This document shows, in pieces, positions 46,198 to 59,732 of a DNA stretch of 64,000 nucleotides (its first letter is position 1; the number at the start of each line of letters is the position of its first letter). The translations under genes and the position numbers were made by a program. This stretch comes from Bemisia tabaci. Taxonomy: Eukaryota > Arthropoda > Insecta > Hemiptera > Aleyrodidae. Below the pieces are notes generated by a model. The model was given only the letters and a program-made list of their open reading frames with translations, did no database searches and was not told the origin of the DNA. The stretch is from contig NC_092800.1 of the NCBI RefSeq assembly GCF_918797505.1, forward strand, positions 6,076,001 through 6,140,000, read 5' to 3'.

Positions 46198-46345
46198 CGA
46201 ATGGACTACATTTTGTAATGAGGAACTACAAAGTCTGTTTCACTATAAGAACAACGTGTACATAGTTTTCCTGTGTGTGTACATACATGTTTTACTGGAT
46301 AAGCCCGAAATTGTAGTTCCAAATTGCAAAATTTAGTCCAAATAG
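46198..46345. mobile_element. MITE family F, copy 3
   Basis: GAATGGACTACATTTTGTAA begins it and AATTGCAAAATTTAGTCCA ends it. It is homologous to 32931 and 33364. Confidence 0.85.
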
Positions 46346-46949
46346 CACGTCCTATATGGAACATCCCACTTACGGTTCACAAAACCGATTTTGTTTCTCT
46401 CTGTGTAACGTAGACAGTAAGAAAAAATTATCGACGTTATTTGTGACAATGGGAAGTAAAACACAAAATAATCTTGACATGCGGTTAATATTTTTTAGGT
46501 AGTCTTATTTGGTTTTGTTTTTGGATTACATCGACCGAATCTTCTGGTAAAAATTTGCAACCTCGTTAAAATTCAGGCGCTAGCGGCGAAGATAGTCGTA
46601 ACGTATGGATGAATTGCGACTTTAAAATTTGGCAACGCTGTTCATAAAGTTCCTCGGTGTTATCGTCGGCCTTATGATTCCTGGCTTGGGTTTAGATACT
46701 TCCTAAGTCGCGATACCGGTGCACTTAACTTTAAAGGCGGATTTCGCGCCTTCTAGGTGGGCGGGTGGTCGAGGGTGGAGATAGCTCTTGGGTAGATGAA
46801 TAAAATCACCCCAACCGTCGGGATCGCTATGACCTAAAATCGTGCCGATACCAAGCAGACTGAACTCTGTCAACCTCCATTGCCAGTGTTGCAAGTTCCA
46901 AATATTGGGATAAGAAGAATATTTAAAACTTTAAATAAATTCAACTACT
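46346..46949. other. Single-copy DNA
   Basis: No gene or repeat was recognised. Confidence 0.4.
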
Positions 46950-47181
46950 CACTGGAAAAAAAACACATTGGATCTAGACTAGTCCAGACTCTTAAAAACA
47001 TCGACAGGAAAAAATACTCTTGATTCAATCGGATTTTTGCTTAGATCAAGAACCAAGCCTCTTAATTTGAGCGGATTTCCTTTTGATTTAAGCTTAAATT
47101 TGATTGAATCAAGAGTATTTTTTCTTGTCAATGTTTTCATGAGTCTGGACTCTAGATCCAATGTGTTTTTTGTTTCCAGTG
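46950..47181. mobile_element. MITE family D, copy 2 (TSD CT)
   Basis: CACTGGAAAAAAAACACATT starts it and TTTGTTTCCAGTG ends it, with CT duplicated (46948-46949 and 47182-47183). The whole element is a palindrome of ~230 bp. Confidence 0.93.
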
Positions 47182-49491
47182 CTCATTATTTGGCTCCTGA
47201 TGTTTTTGGTATATTTTTATAACTTTCTCTTGGAAATTGGTCACTTGTTTAACTAATGTATCATATTATTTTGAGTCCTTGTTTTGCGAAGTGTCCGCAC
47301 ATAGTTAGTATCATAAGTTACTTCTAAGTTCATACACAATTATAAAATCTCGCGAAAATACATTTCTCAGATTGGGATGATTCAACGTTAAGTATATGAA
47401 TCGGAAGGACCCAAAGAAATACATTTTTTTACTTAACTATTTGGCGTCGTAAATAAACTTTCAAAATATCTTCAGAGCTTTTTTTGAAAATTCAAAGCTG
47501 CCAAGAGAAAAAAATAAACGTTTTCCGGTTTATTCAACTCAGGACGCTCACAATGCAGCATGTTTGCCAAAGAGCAATTAATAGTGATAATTTGAGCGAC
47601 AGCAAACTGGACGAATTTTGAAATTTTGTTGAGGATCTGGCATAATAAAGGTACGAGGCTCCGTAATCAATTTCATCAACTTACTGCGTTCAGGCGCTTT
47701 TCTGACGCATCCATTCCTATCCCAAAAACTATAAACACAATAAAAATGAACGAGAAGTTTGTGCATAACGAAACATAACAAAATCAATGGCCTGAAACGG
47801 GTGTTGTTAAGAGTCCTAGATCCACAATGTTGTTATTGTTTTTCCCCTATTTGTATACAGTCTATTAGGTTAGAAACAAAATTTGGATCCACTTTAGAAA
47901 CCTCTGTAACCATTCGGACCGTAGCTCCTTCTCTATTTTTTGTTAAGACTAGGCAGAGCTATACTTCCATTTCAAAACTAGATATTTTTAGGAAATACAA
48001 CTACTTATACCTTTCTATGCATAAAATCTCTCCTGTCTGAAAACGCAATATCACTCAATGAATTAGGAAAACTCAAATAAGAGCTAAGGAGCCGCGTTCC
48101 CTGATCGCTTTCCGACCTAGTTCTCCCGAGGCGCTTTGCGCCTCATGCGTCACCTTTTGAATTTATAATAAGGAGAAAATTTAGTAAAAAAAACGGCTGA
48201 ATGAATGCCTAATGCGGAAAATTGATGAAAGGGTCTAATCGTCTTTTTTCTTAAAATGGAAATCACACGCTGTCACGATATGTTTTCGAGTAAAAGGATT
48301 GATAAATACGCTAATTACTTTATTTTCCGATGAAAGATGCGTTAGCAAAAAATCAAAATTTATGGCGTTTTTTCCCTGTAGACGCCTAAGTCCTAATTGA
48401 AATGCAGTTTCAGAGCATAATATCAGAAATCAAATATTTTCTGGTGAATATGCAACTATTTTGCCCTGGCGTGGTGGAAACGTTTTAAATAAAAAAAACA
48501 TATAAGAGAACACTCGTAAGACGCGAACTTTAATATATTTCAAGCCCAGAGGTGTGCCTGCAAAATCCTCTTACTGGACTGTTAATTGAGTAAATTAAAG
48601 AAAGAAAAAATGAACAAGAGGAAAAGTTAATTAACCAGAAGATAATGATACATAATAGTGCTGCGTTAAACGTGCCGATAGCGAAAATAGACATTCTTTG
48701 AGACTCTGTCACACATTTGAATGTTTCATTGACATTTAACACGCTTTTGCCGTGCAAATTTGATGACAAACCCTAAAATACGCGGAAAATTATTAAACGT
48801 GGCTGTAGTTCCGTGAACACCTTTTCGAAAGGTTAATCTCTCATACACAATCCTTTGTGTTACCAACAGCTTTTATAAATTCACCTACGTAGGTGTTCCG
48901 GATGTTCAACTGTATGTAAGGCTGCGATTTGTCTACGAATGGTAAAGAATGGAAGGAAGAGGAAAGAAAAGGAGAAGGAGGTGTTGAAGAAATAGACTGC
49001 AAGCTAAATTCTACGAAGGGAGCCAACTGACCAACGAAAAGAATAGAAGAAAGAGAGTAACTGTTAATAACGGTTAGGCTTCACGAATTGATTTTTTTAG
49101 GAGGAAAGCATAACGCGGGAAGGTTACAACGGGATATTTATGATACGCGCACAAAACCCAACTTCGAATTATGATCTTTACTTCACTTTTTAGACAATTA
49201 CACATATTTGTATTTAACAGGGCGTAAAAGAGGAGTAAAATTAAAAAATTGAAATAAAAAAACTTACTTATTAGAGGTAAATCGAAACCTTGTATTCTCT
49301 AAGGAAAATTTACTAGAGGCCTTTCGGGAACTACGAACCCATCATCAGTAGTTATTAAATAACCCAAAATTACAAGTACGACACAGTGAGCGTGCTATAA
49401 TTAAAATATTGGTCATTTCGTTCCTACTGATGATACCTGTGAGGCCCTTAGCAACTGCATTTTTCAGAATACACAGCGTTTTGGTTTACTT
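47182..49491. other. Single-copy AT-rich DNA
   Basis: Frames of up to 93 codons occur on both strands, none with a recognised motif. No repeats shared with other parts of the window were found in 2.3 kb. Confidence 0.5.
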
Positions 49492-49731
49492 CACTGAGAC
49501 AAAGCTATGGCTTATGAACCAATTAGTGGTTCCTACGGAACACCATCAATAGTTGACTATGAACTAATGATTATCGGTCTGTGAACCATCTCGTAACATA
49601 ATATGGTATGCATATATACCATAACTAAGGTATATGTAGTATGTACTACTATTACATGTTGCCTTCACTACTATTAGTGGTGTTCCATATAAACCACTAA
49701 TTGACGTATAAGCCATAGATTTTTCTCCGTG
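49492..49731. mobile_element. MITE family E, copy 3 (TSD TT, more diverged)
   Basis: CACTGAGACAAAGCTATGG and CATAGATTTTTCTCCGTG are the ends. TT is duplicated (49490-49491 and 49732-49733). The right end reads CTCCGTG, the same as the 1.4-kb element at 22418, linking the two families. Confidence 0.9.
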
Positions 49732-50759
49732 TTATATAATAAGCCGAGTTTTTATTGCAATTTAAAATTTCTTACTTTTTAGAAAATTGATTCTCACCGC
49801 AAGGTCCGCACGCAATTCCATCAAAGCATCGTACTTTGGGAAGTAGATTCTTTGAATTGACCCCTATGAAATTCCAATTACTTAATTATGGATTTACCTA
49901 AAAAATTACTTACATCTGCTTTGAGGAAAGCGCTCGCTCCTCATGCGAAAAGCATTCCATTAATCCCTGAAAATGAGAGCATCTGAAAAATCCCCGTCTC
50001 AATCGGAGCGATGCTTCATCCTACTTTAATCCAATTTACTAAGTCGCGGAAAACCTCATGCCAGATCGCACCCACAATTTTCCTCTCGAAGGCGGGTAAA
50101 AGACGGAATTTTCGGACCAGAGGGCAACACCGCGGATGCAATCAACGGAGAGGGAACAGCGACTCGATCCGGGAATGCGGGTTTCCTCTTAAATTTTCAA
50201 AATAATTTGTATGCAAGAGCCAGGGAGCTCAGTCTCAATTTCCCGGGCGCGATTTTCCGCGTCCCTCTTGAGCGCGTCTCTAATAGGTCCCCGGGGAGAT
50301 CCGTTGTCGAAGTCCGGGAAAATCCTGATCAAGTCTGGCGAAAAAAAAGGCTGAATTTTGTCGGTTTGGCAACAGTTTACGGAACCCCTTCAGGCCAAAG
50401 CTGCCTTAACCCTCGCTTACCTAAATGCTTTCCATAGGACTTCAATTTTCGAGAGGAGCTGCGGGCTATGTTGCCGCGAAATGGGAGGAGGGCGAGTTTA
50501 AAATTATATTCCTTTTGATATTTCGCGAAAATTGGCCTTACTTTATTTCACCCACAACTATATCTTTGACCTAGATTATCTTGAAGTTGCGGGCAGAATC
50601 CCTTGGGTTTTGAAACAGATCTCTAAAATCTATCAGAATTTAATCATGAGAGAGATTCACTGGGTTTTCTTTTTAATCCAAACCGAAGTTAATCCAGGAT
50701 AAATACATGTTCTTTTCCGTAAAAAAGTATATCTGACTGATAATGCATTAAAAACACGT
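49732..50759. other. Single-copy DNA, GC-richer at 50020-50470
   Basis: Two consecutive short plus-strand frames (50011-50205 and 50207-50437) lie in the GC-richer part. They are in different frames with no recognisable domain. Confidence 0.35.
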
Positions 50760-50986
50760 ACTGTGGAAAAAAACACATTAGATCCAGAGTTCAGACTCTT
50801 AAAAACATCGACAAGAAAAAACACTCTCGATTCAATCGGATTTTTGCTTACATCAAGAACCAAGCCTCTTAATTTAAGCGGATTTCCTTTCGATTTAAGC
50901 TTAAATCTGATTGAATCTAGAGTCCTTTTTCTTGTCAATGTTTTCAAGAGTCTGGACTCAAGGTCCAATGTGTTTTTTTCCCAGTG
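50760..50986. mobile_element. MITE family D, copy 3
   Basis: ACTGTGGAAAAAAACACATT starts it and TTTTTTTCCCAGTG ends it. It is palindromic and homologous to the copies at 8726 and 46950. The first base has diverged, so its 2-bp flank cannot be judged. Confidence 0.9.
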
Positions 50987-53572
50987 TGTCCGTATTTATT
51001 TGCTCGCGAATTTCTCTTAAATTCAAAACATTTATCCCATAGCGAGAGCGACAATCCAAGTTTTTCGCCAACATTTTTGGCAACATTGGGATGTAGATAC
51101 GTTCTTTCATGAGAACAACGACATGATACCTGATAGCCGGAAGATAAACCTAATTTCGCGAGATTAAGTCTCGAAGGTGCTAAATTCGGGCAGGATTCGA
51201 CCTGTAAGGAAAGCTGAGCGGGAAAAAAGGGGGCCGAAACACACCCCTTTCCCCCCACGTCAAGAGGACAGCTTTCGATCGAGGCGACCTGGGGCCCGGC
51301 TAATGGAAAAGAGTGGATTAAATAATCAGCGTAAATCAGGACGTCGAGATCGTATTAATTAACATAATTTCCCGGAGCTCTTACGCCGACATTAGAAGGA
51401 GCTGTCAACTTCGTGTTTGGACATAATAGTAAAAACGTAAGTTTATGACCGAGCACCACCAGACCCCCCTCCTCCTCTCCTCCGGGGGAATTTTTGAGCT
51501 GGATCTGGAGTCGGCACGACGCGAGCGTGCTTCTGAAGTATTAACACATCTACACGTGTATAAACTGGAACTCGATAAATACCTAGAATTATGCGAGTAT
51601 GTAAACCGTCGCGACTAGCAACTACACAGGGTGTTTCAGAAATAAATTACTTTCAAGTTTTTCCATCCTAAGGCGTGCGTCTTAATGATGAATCACGTTA
51701 AACATGCAGGTGTCTCCTTTGGTGATCGTTGCAAGGACACGTTTAATTTACTACTGTATGGATTATGATGCCCGCTAAATGCATTTTGATATTGAATGGA
51801 AAATTTAAAGTCAATTACTGGTAAAGCAAGTTTTTGAAGTTTTCATAAGAATCTTCATCAACTGTGTGAGATAGTATAGACTAAAAATGTAATTTGTGGA
51901 ATTATAAGCGACATTGCTGCATTGTTAATTCCCGCTTACATAAGTTGAAAAATAATCAATTCGTAAGATTTTTAATTATTATCTCTAAATGATAATACGT
52001 GAAATATATTTTAGTTACTCAGTTGGTTAATTACGACAATCGGATACTAGGCTATTTGAGGCTTGCTTAAAGAACTCCAAAATTTCGATAGTTACTTATG
52101 GATCATCAGAGCTTAAGGAATGGATGATTGGAGCTTTATCGTTCATAGTTTTCATTCTGAATCGTTAAATCTTTTTCAATAAATTTGGTCGCTATGTGGT
52201 TTCATTTTAGCCAGGAATCGTTAGCACTAACAAATGCATATGAAACTAGTATTGAAGTTTACTATCAAAGTATTAGAATAAATAAGTTTGATTGTTGACT
52301 GTTTCTTTGAGTCCATAAAAATGACCGAATATGAAACATTATTTTAAGAAAGCAAATAACAATTTCTATGAATAATCTCAGGGTGTGATCATAACTTTAC
52401 TGACTGTTAATTTTAACTGCTTTAAACGAACATGTTGAAACTGGAGTTACCAAACAGGGCAAAGTTTAATATTTGCAAAATTAATTGAATAGATGTAAAT
52501 AATACGCGATACAATTAAAAATGAGAGCAATCTTTAATCTTCACAAATTATCAATTTTCCCATTAATACGTCTTATTAAATCCAAACAATGAAGGAAGAG
52601 AACACATCATTTATACATGTTTCTACCCACAGTTTTTTCTTCCTTTTTTAAAATAAAACACGATTCATTTTCTCAAGATTCACTTAAAATTACTCAGAAA
52701 ACGCGAGCAAAATATTGCCACCTTCTAAAAATGCAAGAGCGGTACGAAGTAACTTTTGAAGCACTCTGTACGATTAAAACTAAGGAATGTTACTCGTGCG
52801 TGGTTTACATGCTCCTTACAAATTTGCTCTTCCTACCATTTAAAGATCAACAAAAAATAATAAAAAAATCGGTGCGAGAAAAAAATCCCGAAAATTCATA
52901 CTTAGAATTGTGAAGATTCACAAAATATTCCCCCTATTTTTGGATGTTTCTGATACCTTTTTCCTGTAGCGCTTGGAGACTCGCTCACTGGTTTCATGAG
53001 GAATTTATTCACGCATGTCTACCCCAGATACCAAGATACAACCCGAAAAGATCGTGTATCGGTCTTAATCGGAATTTTTAGCGGACATTTCGTTGCCGAT
53101 TAGAGTGGAAAATTGCGCAAGGTCAGAATGCTAATGAAGACATTCAATTTCGATTCGATTGCTTGATTCAGATTAACCATAGATCTTCGATTCAATTAAA
53201 TTTAAAATATTGACGAACTATGCATAAAATTGAAAAAGAAGAGAGGCACACGTTGTGATTTATGGATCCTCTTCATTGTAGTCGACGCAAGGGGTAGACG
53301 GGGTTTTCATTTCTCTCAGAACGTTGTGGAATAATGAAGGAGACTCGAACGATTGAATGATTAAAAGCAAAAACCAAAACGCGTAAATATGCGATGGCTC
53401 ATCAGAAAAATTCTGACTCTCGGGGGATCTTATGACTCTTAATCGTCCATTTTTCAGAAGATTTTTTTCGAAATCAATTTAAGTGTCTAAGCATTGCAAG
53501 GGGAAAAATTTAAAAATTTCCTAGAAAATTGATATTTCATCGGGAAATACCGCAACACCGGTAAATTTTCTG
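50987..53572. other. Single-copy DNA without a gene
   Basis: The part 51170-51310 is GC-richer and the remainder is AT-rich. The plus-strand frame at 52617-52913 (98 codons) has no recognised motif. No shared repeats were seen. Confidence 0.45.
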
Positions 53573-53798
53573 CACTGGAAAAAAAAAGTCTCGGATCTAG
53601 AGTCCAGACTCTTGAAAAAAATGATGAGAAAAAATACCCTCAATTCAATCGGATTTATGCAAGGCTTACACCGCAGGAAATCCGCTTAAATCAGGAGGCA
53701 CGGTTCTTGATTCAAGTAAAAATCCAATTGAATCAAAAGTATTTTTTCTTCTCGATTTTTAAGAGTCTAGACTCTGGATCCAAGAGGCTTCCTTCCAG
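53573..53798. mobile_element. MITE family D, copy 4 (diverged)
   Basis: CACTGGAAAAAAAAAGTCTC starts it and AAGAGGCTTCCTTCCAG ends it. Most internal positions match the family, but both ends have changed and no 2-bp duplication is visible. This is probably the oldest copy in the window. Confidence 0.85.
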
Positions 53799-53989
53799 AG
53801 CAGGACAATTGAAGCGTTTGCAAAAAAGACATTTCTTGCCTGTGGTGCATAAAAATCTCCACTAACCTTTCATCCATTAGAATTAAAAAAAAAAAAAGGA
53901 ATTTGTCGAAAATTTTACTAAATTTTCTTCAGGATTTGACAGTGGTAAAAACTACATTTCAGTAAATTCACTCAATAGTTTCCTCTCCA

Positions 53990-54252
53990 AAATATAAAGT
54001 ATCAGTGGATATTCTACAATCCCGAAACTAAGAAATGCTCTTCCTGCACCTAACGCTTCAATTCAAATCCATTTCCGAAAATGTTAATTTTTTATCCGAA
54101 AATAATACTTTTTTATCAGTCGCGCACGGTAAAAAATAAAGTATCAGTAGATATTCTAAAATCCCGCAACCAAGAAATGCCCTTCCTGCACATAACGCTA
54201 AGATTTAAATCTATTTCCGAAAATGTTAATTTTTTATCAGTAGCGCACGGTG
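53990..54252. repeat. Tandem pair of family H-like units (~137 bp)
   Basis: AAAGTATCAGT(G/A)GATATTCTA followed by CTTCCTGCAC(C/A)TAACGCT and TTCCGAAAATGTTAATTTTT occurs twice (about 53995-54132 and 54138-54252). The CCTGCACCTAACGC part matches foldbacks at 10131 and 17972. Confidence 0.85.
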
Positions 54253-54284
54253 GCTACCGTTTCATCCCCTGTACGTCGACGGAG

Positions 54285-54620
54285 GCGAGGTGAGGGGGAG
54301 GACCGCGATGATGCTGCGAGTATCCGCCATCACTCCCTCGGTCCACGCCCTTCGCGTCCCCGGCGGCGCGGCGCGCGGGAACGGCGTCGCGGAAGCCGGG
54401 GGTGTAAACAATGACTTTAAATATTTACCTCCACTTTCAAAGCGTATTGAATTAAATACGAATCCGACGGGGGTCGGCGCGCCGCTCTGCATAAATGAGC
54501 TGTGAAAGAGAGAAAGCACCGCTCATTCTCCGCCGCTTCGGGGCTTATTTACTCCTTTTCGCCTCTCTTTTTATCTCTTCGATATTTCGATCTCTCGAAG
54601 TTTCGGTCCGGACCCGCGAT
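54285..54620. promoter_or_regulatory. CpG-rich block, candidate regulatory or promoter region
   Basis: This single-copy CpG-rich segment (GGCGGCGCGGCGCGCGGG near 54361) also contains TAAATATTTAC, TGCATAAAT and GATATTTCGATCTC-type AT motifs. Short frames are open on both strands, with no domain. It resembles the other CpG blocks at 18335, 28195 and 29641. Confidence 0.3.
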
Positions 54621-55951
54621 AAAATAACACCCGAGCGATTCAAATGGTGGGGGAGGATTAATTTTGATTGTTTTCGTTTATTCAAACTCAAGGGTTAACT
54701 ATTGATGATTATTTTCTATTATCTTCTTTATTATCGTAAATCATCTTTCGAAATCACCCTCTGGTTAAAGTTGCTACCTCGGCACGCTCATTCGATACAC
54801 ATTTTAAAAAATAAAAGATTCAACAATCAGCGCGATTAAGTACTTATTTGTCAGCAACATTTCACAGTGTATGATAAAGCTTTCCAAACATCGCGAAACT
54901 ATACACATATGTTCACGTTAGAGCTAGTTGTGTTATTTGTTACGACACTGGCAGGAAACGTAGAAATGGACAGAGAAAATTCAAAATCTAGTAAGATATT
55001 TGAATTCTAATATCTTCGAAGCCTCAACAAGCAACCCCTTCGCGAACGCAATAAAGCCCATTTGCAAGAATCGATGACAAGAGAAAATAAAAGAGCACTC
55101 TAGTAGGTTTTCAACAAATTTTCCGGAGAGAAACACATGATTAATGTAACAACATTTGATTCTGATAATCCTCGGTAACACTCGTCGAATTAAGCACTGA
55201 AGAGCAGCAAATGTACACAAAATAGCACCCAAACGCACAAAAACCGAAGTTAAGAGCACGACACGTTACCTTCACTGAGCCAAAGCACCAAATGATTCCG
55301 CAGGATTAGATAAAAAACCACGCTCACTTCACCAATTCCCGGGGGAAAGGTGGGAGGTCAAAACAAAAGAGCCAAAAAAAGGGGTTAAAAAACGAATTTT
55401 TGACCACTTCCCATCACCGCACGAGCCCGTATTCAAAGGCTTGGACGAGGCGAGCATTCAATTCGAACTGAATTGACCAGCGCTCATATTTTTGAAAAAC
55501 GAGGCCCGAAAATATTCAAAAAGAAAGCAGGGCCCGGTGGGAGGGATGCATTAGAATAAAAACGGTCGATGAACCCGGCGAAAAAGGGCCGAAACTAGAA
55601 TAGGCCGCTTCCTTAATTGGGGGTTTGCGCGGGCAGAACTAATTGCTCACGCAACCCATTCACAGGTAGGAGTCGGAGAAGGGCCCTTTTATTGAGCGTG
55701 CCTAACACTTGCACTTTTCCAGACACCCACAATAGGGATTATTCGACAATGCGCCGCGTTCGGGAAAAGGTAAACAGGCCGGCCTTTGTTTCTTGGCCTC
55801 TTCTCCGGGCCGTTTCCTCAAACACGGAATTGGTTCCCAAAACATTACCTGGAACCTCTTTCGGGATCACCGGCGAAACCCTTCTGGCCGTATTTCGGAT
55901 ATGGTATGCTGGAATGATTTATCGGACGGTTCCTGGTTATTGGAGGGCGAA
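54621..55951. other. Single-copy DNA
   Basis: The plus-strand frame at 55617-56006 (129 codons) runs into the MITE at 55952 and shows no domain, so it is not called. No other signal was recognised. Confidence 0.4.
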
Positions 55952-56206
55952 TGCCGCTGTCCTAAGTAAAAACGGCATACGAGCTTTCATATTTTGCCAG
56001 CATTAGCTTACTTGACTATATTTATTTTAAAGAAAAGCTATGAATGGAATTGAAAGTTGCGAATCGACTAGATCACTCGCTGAGTTAAGAATCCTGAAAA
56101 ATACGGTGAAGACAAATCACAAGTTTTTGGGAAAATTCATGATTTATGAAAGCAAATAAGGCAACGTTTGAATTCTTATATGCCGTTTTTCCTTTAGCCT
56201 ACAGAG
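55952..56206. mobile_element. MITE family C, copy 4
   Basis: CTGTCCTAAGTAAAAACGGC starts it and ATGCCGTTTTTCCTTTAGCC followed by TACAG ends it. The arms match family C, but no clear 4-bp duplication remains. Confidence 0.75.
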
Positions 56207-57970
56207 TCATGTCATCTTGCCGGGGTAAGAGGTCCTATGATTTTACCGCTATTGCATGCAGGATTTACTTAGAAAAAGGTTCCTACATTTTTGAGACAGG
56301 GTCTTAACGGAAATGGAGGTTCCTGGTTTTCAATCTCGATGAGAAATCTGTGTAACAATTGAATTTTTAGGGCGCGTGGAATCCATTGACAGAAAATGAG
56401 TGCAGTACATGTCCGATTATTATGACACTACGGAGCTGATTGTAGAGCATTTGCCGATTAGTGGGTTGTATAAAATGAGACTAAACCATTATCCATGATT
56501 CATGCATGTTTAAGGTGGTGAATTCACCTTAAATTAACGAGATGACGCGTGCCAAAACAACTTGAAATTTTTAATCAAAGAAAAGAATAAACAGAAAAAT
56601 ATATCTGTTTTTCAGACTGCCACACACCGTCGATCTGTGTTTCTTTCTGCAGCATCTTTGTGACGTATGCCATTCATTCAATTACTTATCAGAGACGATG
56701 CCAAATAAATGATAATAAAAAGAAAATAAAAAAAAAAAACACCAATACGATGTAGTTTTGCGGTGTTGGACGGAAATATTTACGACAAAGTATGCATGGT
56801 TTACAGAAGGAAGTAAAATATACCCCTACCCGAGCCTTATCATCACGAGTTTCCATGTTTTTTGGCACATGAAGACAAAAATTATTCCACAACTTTTTCA
56901 AAAGAGACTCAGAAATATTAACTCTGATTCCCTTCGAGGAGTCTCTCCTAGCAATAAAATATGAAACAATATCTAGTCTCCTCAGAAGTTAGGAGGGGCT
57001 CATAAAACTGGAATACGCAGAACTTGCGCGCACGTAGTTGCGCGAAGTTCCGGTGAAACACTAAATTTTCCACAATGAAATAACTTGAAAAAGAAGAATG
57101 AAGCAACCATGCGCGCTTGTGCATAATTCGGGAGAACTATTCAAAATGATAACAGGCGTTATGGTTACCGCTTCTGATTTCCTGAAAACCACCCTAACCA
57201 CTTGGCTCAGAGGCACAAGGGGTAAAATTTATAGGTCAAGTGAATGAGAGACTTGAAAAATACAAAATTTTTCCGGTCCAACAAACTCAATTAATCTTGC
57301 CCGTGAGAGCAAAAAAGATACTGAGCTTGCCCTAAATCTTGTGCATATTTATTCAATTTTTTTTCTTCTTTCATTTTCTGTTTAAAAAAAAAAGTTTCAA
57401 GTTTTCCATCAATGAAAAATATTGAAATGAACTGAAAACTAATGTGCTTAAATCGAAACCTCTGACCTCAATATTATTCATTTTTCCTGGACAGTCAGTG
57501 AGATGAGGTCTTTCCTCGTTAGGTTTACTTTTTTTTGGGAACGAATTTTTAGTGTAATTCTAATTCCGCGACAACTGTTAAAAACTATTCCGCATTGCAG
57601 AGGGACACAAAAAAAGACAGACAAGACTGAAGAGTTTTCCTTCAAATCATGATTATTTCACGAAAAATAACGCCGATCACACAAATAAATAGAGATTAGT
57701 CAAAAAAATTAACTCCTAACGTTTATTAAGACCCTCCTTGAGACCTACTTTTGACAAGTATTGTATAATTTCTAAATACTCACGTGATTAGATTGTATCA
57801 AGTTCACCTCTCTCACTTTACGTCCAACCTCTCCTCCTCCTTTCTTATTTATAACTTGAAAACTTGTATTGGTAGATTCAATGAGAGAATTTCATTTTGA
57901 TGCGTGAACATGACCTGATAAAGGACTTTTAGAGGGATGACTTGCGTGGTTCCACAGAACACAAGACTTG
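56207..57970. other. Single-copy AT-rich DNA
   Basis: A short A-rich tract lies at about 56715-56740 and another at 57380-57392. No gene or shared repeat was seen. Confidence 0.45.
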
Positions 57971-58047
57971 TTCACGATACAATAGCCGAATTCTTTTTCT
58001 GTAATATTCTCTCTTCATCATCGCAATTTAAGTTCGTTTTTTCGTGT

Positions 58048-58078
<31 letters not shown>

Positions 58079-58462
58079 TATTTTGTAAACTTCCAAAGGA
58101 ATTATATACAATATCTTTACAATAAGGTAAATCAGTATACAGGAAACAACAGAGAAGTTTCTTACTTCTTGAATGAAAAGGTAACTAAGGTGCGTAAAAG
58201 TAGCAAACTGCCACTAAATAGCCCTCCCTGTCCCTAATAAACACATTAACACATATAAATGAGTATAAAACTCATTATTACAGATAGAAAATTTAGAGGT
58301 ACATGGAAGAATTAAAAACGTTATTTTGACGTACATTTTTTATTTATATTTTGAAAACGTTAATTTACATTTAACACACTTTTGGTTCACGATAGAATAG
58401 ACAACTTTTTTTCTGTAACATTCTCTCTACATCATCGAAATTAAAGTGCGATGTTTTGATGT
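57971..58462. repeat. 77-bp direct repeats around a poly-T-headed insert
   Basis: TTCACGATACAATAG with CTGTAATATTCTCTC (57971-58046) recurs diverged at 58386-58462 (TTCACGATAGAATAG with CTGTAACATTCTCTC). Between them lies a segment headed by 25 T (58047-58071), which on the minus strand is a poly-A tail after an A/T-rich 3' end. A retroposon inserted in or next to a duplicated segment is one explanation. Confidence 0.6.
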
Positions 58463-59732
58463 TATTTTAATTTACATTTGATTCATATTTCATTTACGTT
58501 ATTTGATTTTTCCGAGGACTGACCGAGTCCACTGTGCGGTATCCCGGGGGAGAGGACAAGCGCGGTGAAGGGGGAGGGTAGACAGGGGGTCACGGCTGGG
58601 GACCACAAAAATGATTACGTTTCTTCCCTCGGTTGCCAAAAGGGAAATTTGATTTACTCGATGCAGCGGTCGGAGGTAATGCGGCGAATCAACTGTACCC
58701 AAGCCAATTTTCGTGAAAAACCTTCCGCGTTCCCACCGAATCCCACGGTATAAATTGGTTGATTTCGCTCGGTTCGGCAACAATGGAACCCTCCCCGCAA
58801 AACGTGGGAACGGGGATGAACGCGAAGGGGCGGCGTTACTGAACCCCCGGGAATTTTGCGCGCCCCTCTCGACGATGTAATTCTGACAGGCATAACTTTT
58901 GCAAAGGTAATTAAACTTGAGACTTTCAGAGCCCGGGTTGTAGGATTGCATCGTCAAACAAACGTACCTGAAATATCTTGTGGTGAAATTCGAGGTATTT
59001 GCGGCATTCTGACAACGCTGCAGCATGTGTTTTTGAATTAAATCTGTGGAGCCCCCTCCCATCGACCTTTGTTTGATAAATCTGCGTCCCCTTAAAGGGT
59101 AAAGTTAGCGGAGTTATCTGTCAGAGCTCAAATGAGCGGATCTGAAATTCTGCAAGGGTTGTGTATTCAGCCTGCGGGATTTAATAGAACTTCGGGTTGT
59201 TACGATCCCTTTAAACTTTTCAGACTCACAACTATGGACTCCGGTGAGAGGAGAGTGTATTTTCTGGGGAGGGGGGGGAGCAAAGGAGCAAAAATATATT
59301 CAGTTTTGAATCCAATTTTTTATCCAAGTAGTTGTCTCGCAACCAAATATGATGATATTAATTACACGAAATTTTTGAGCTAGAAGTATGGAAAAATAAT
59401 CTTGAATTTTGGAGAGACCCTCGGTGTGTGAGCAATACACAAATGACTCAAACAAATTCCTAATCATAAAAAAATGGGCTTCCACTCTTTCGGGTGTTAG
59501 GATGTTCTAATTTTTCCTGTAAAATTCAATTCTCTAAAGATGGATCATTTCAAATCAATGTATTCAACCAGCATTAATTAAACTGCTCAGTTGGAACAGC
59601 AACGAACCGATTTCAAAGGTTTATTTCAGTAACGAGCATTCGACCGGAGATATCAATAGGTGCTTTCCAGAACGCGCCCATGTACTTATGGATCATCACT
59701 GCTAGACTTTGTATAGTTCGTCATTTTTCAGA
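58463..59732. other. Single-copy DNA holding the longest open frame of the window
   Basis: The minus strand is open for 187 codons at 58499-59062. Part of this is GC-rich (58500-58870). Other frames there are also open (58565-58753 plus, 58654-58893 minus, 58856-59041 plus). No domain, signal peptide or repeat was recognised. It is more likely chance than a gene, but it is the one frame worth an RNA check. Confidence 0.35.

Noticed and set aside
50657..50968. Recurring peptide with LESRLLKT...LDSI seen at several loci
   Set aside because: It is the translation of the palindromic MITE family D, present on both strands at each copy, not a conserved protein.
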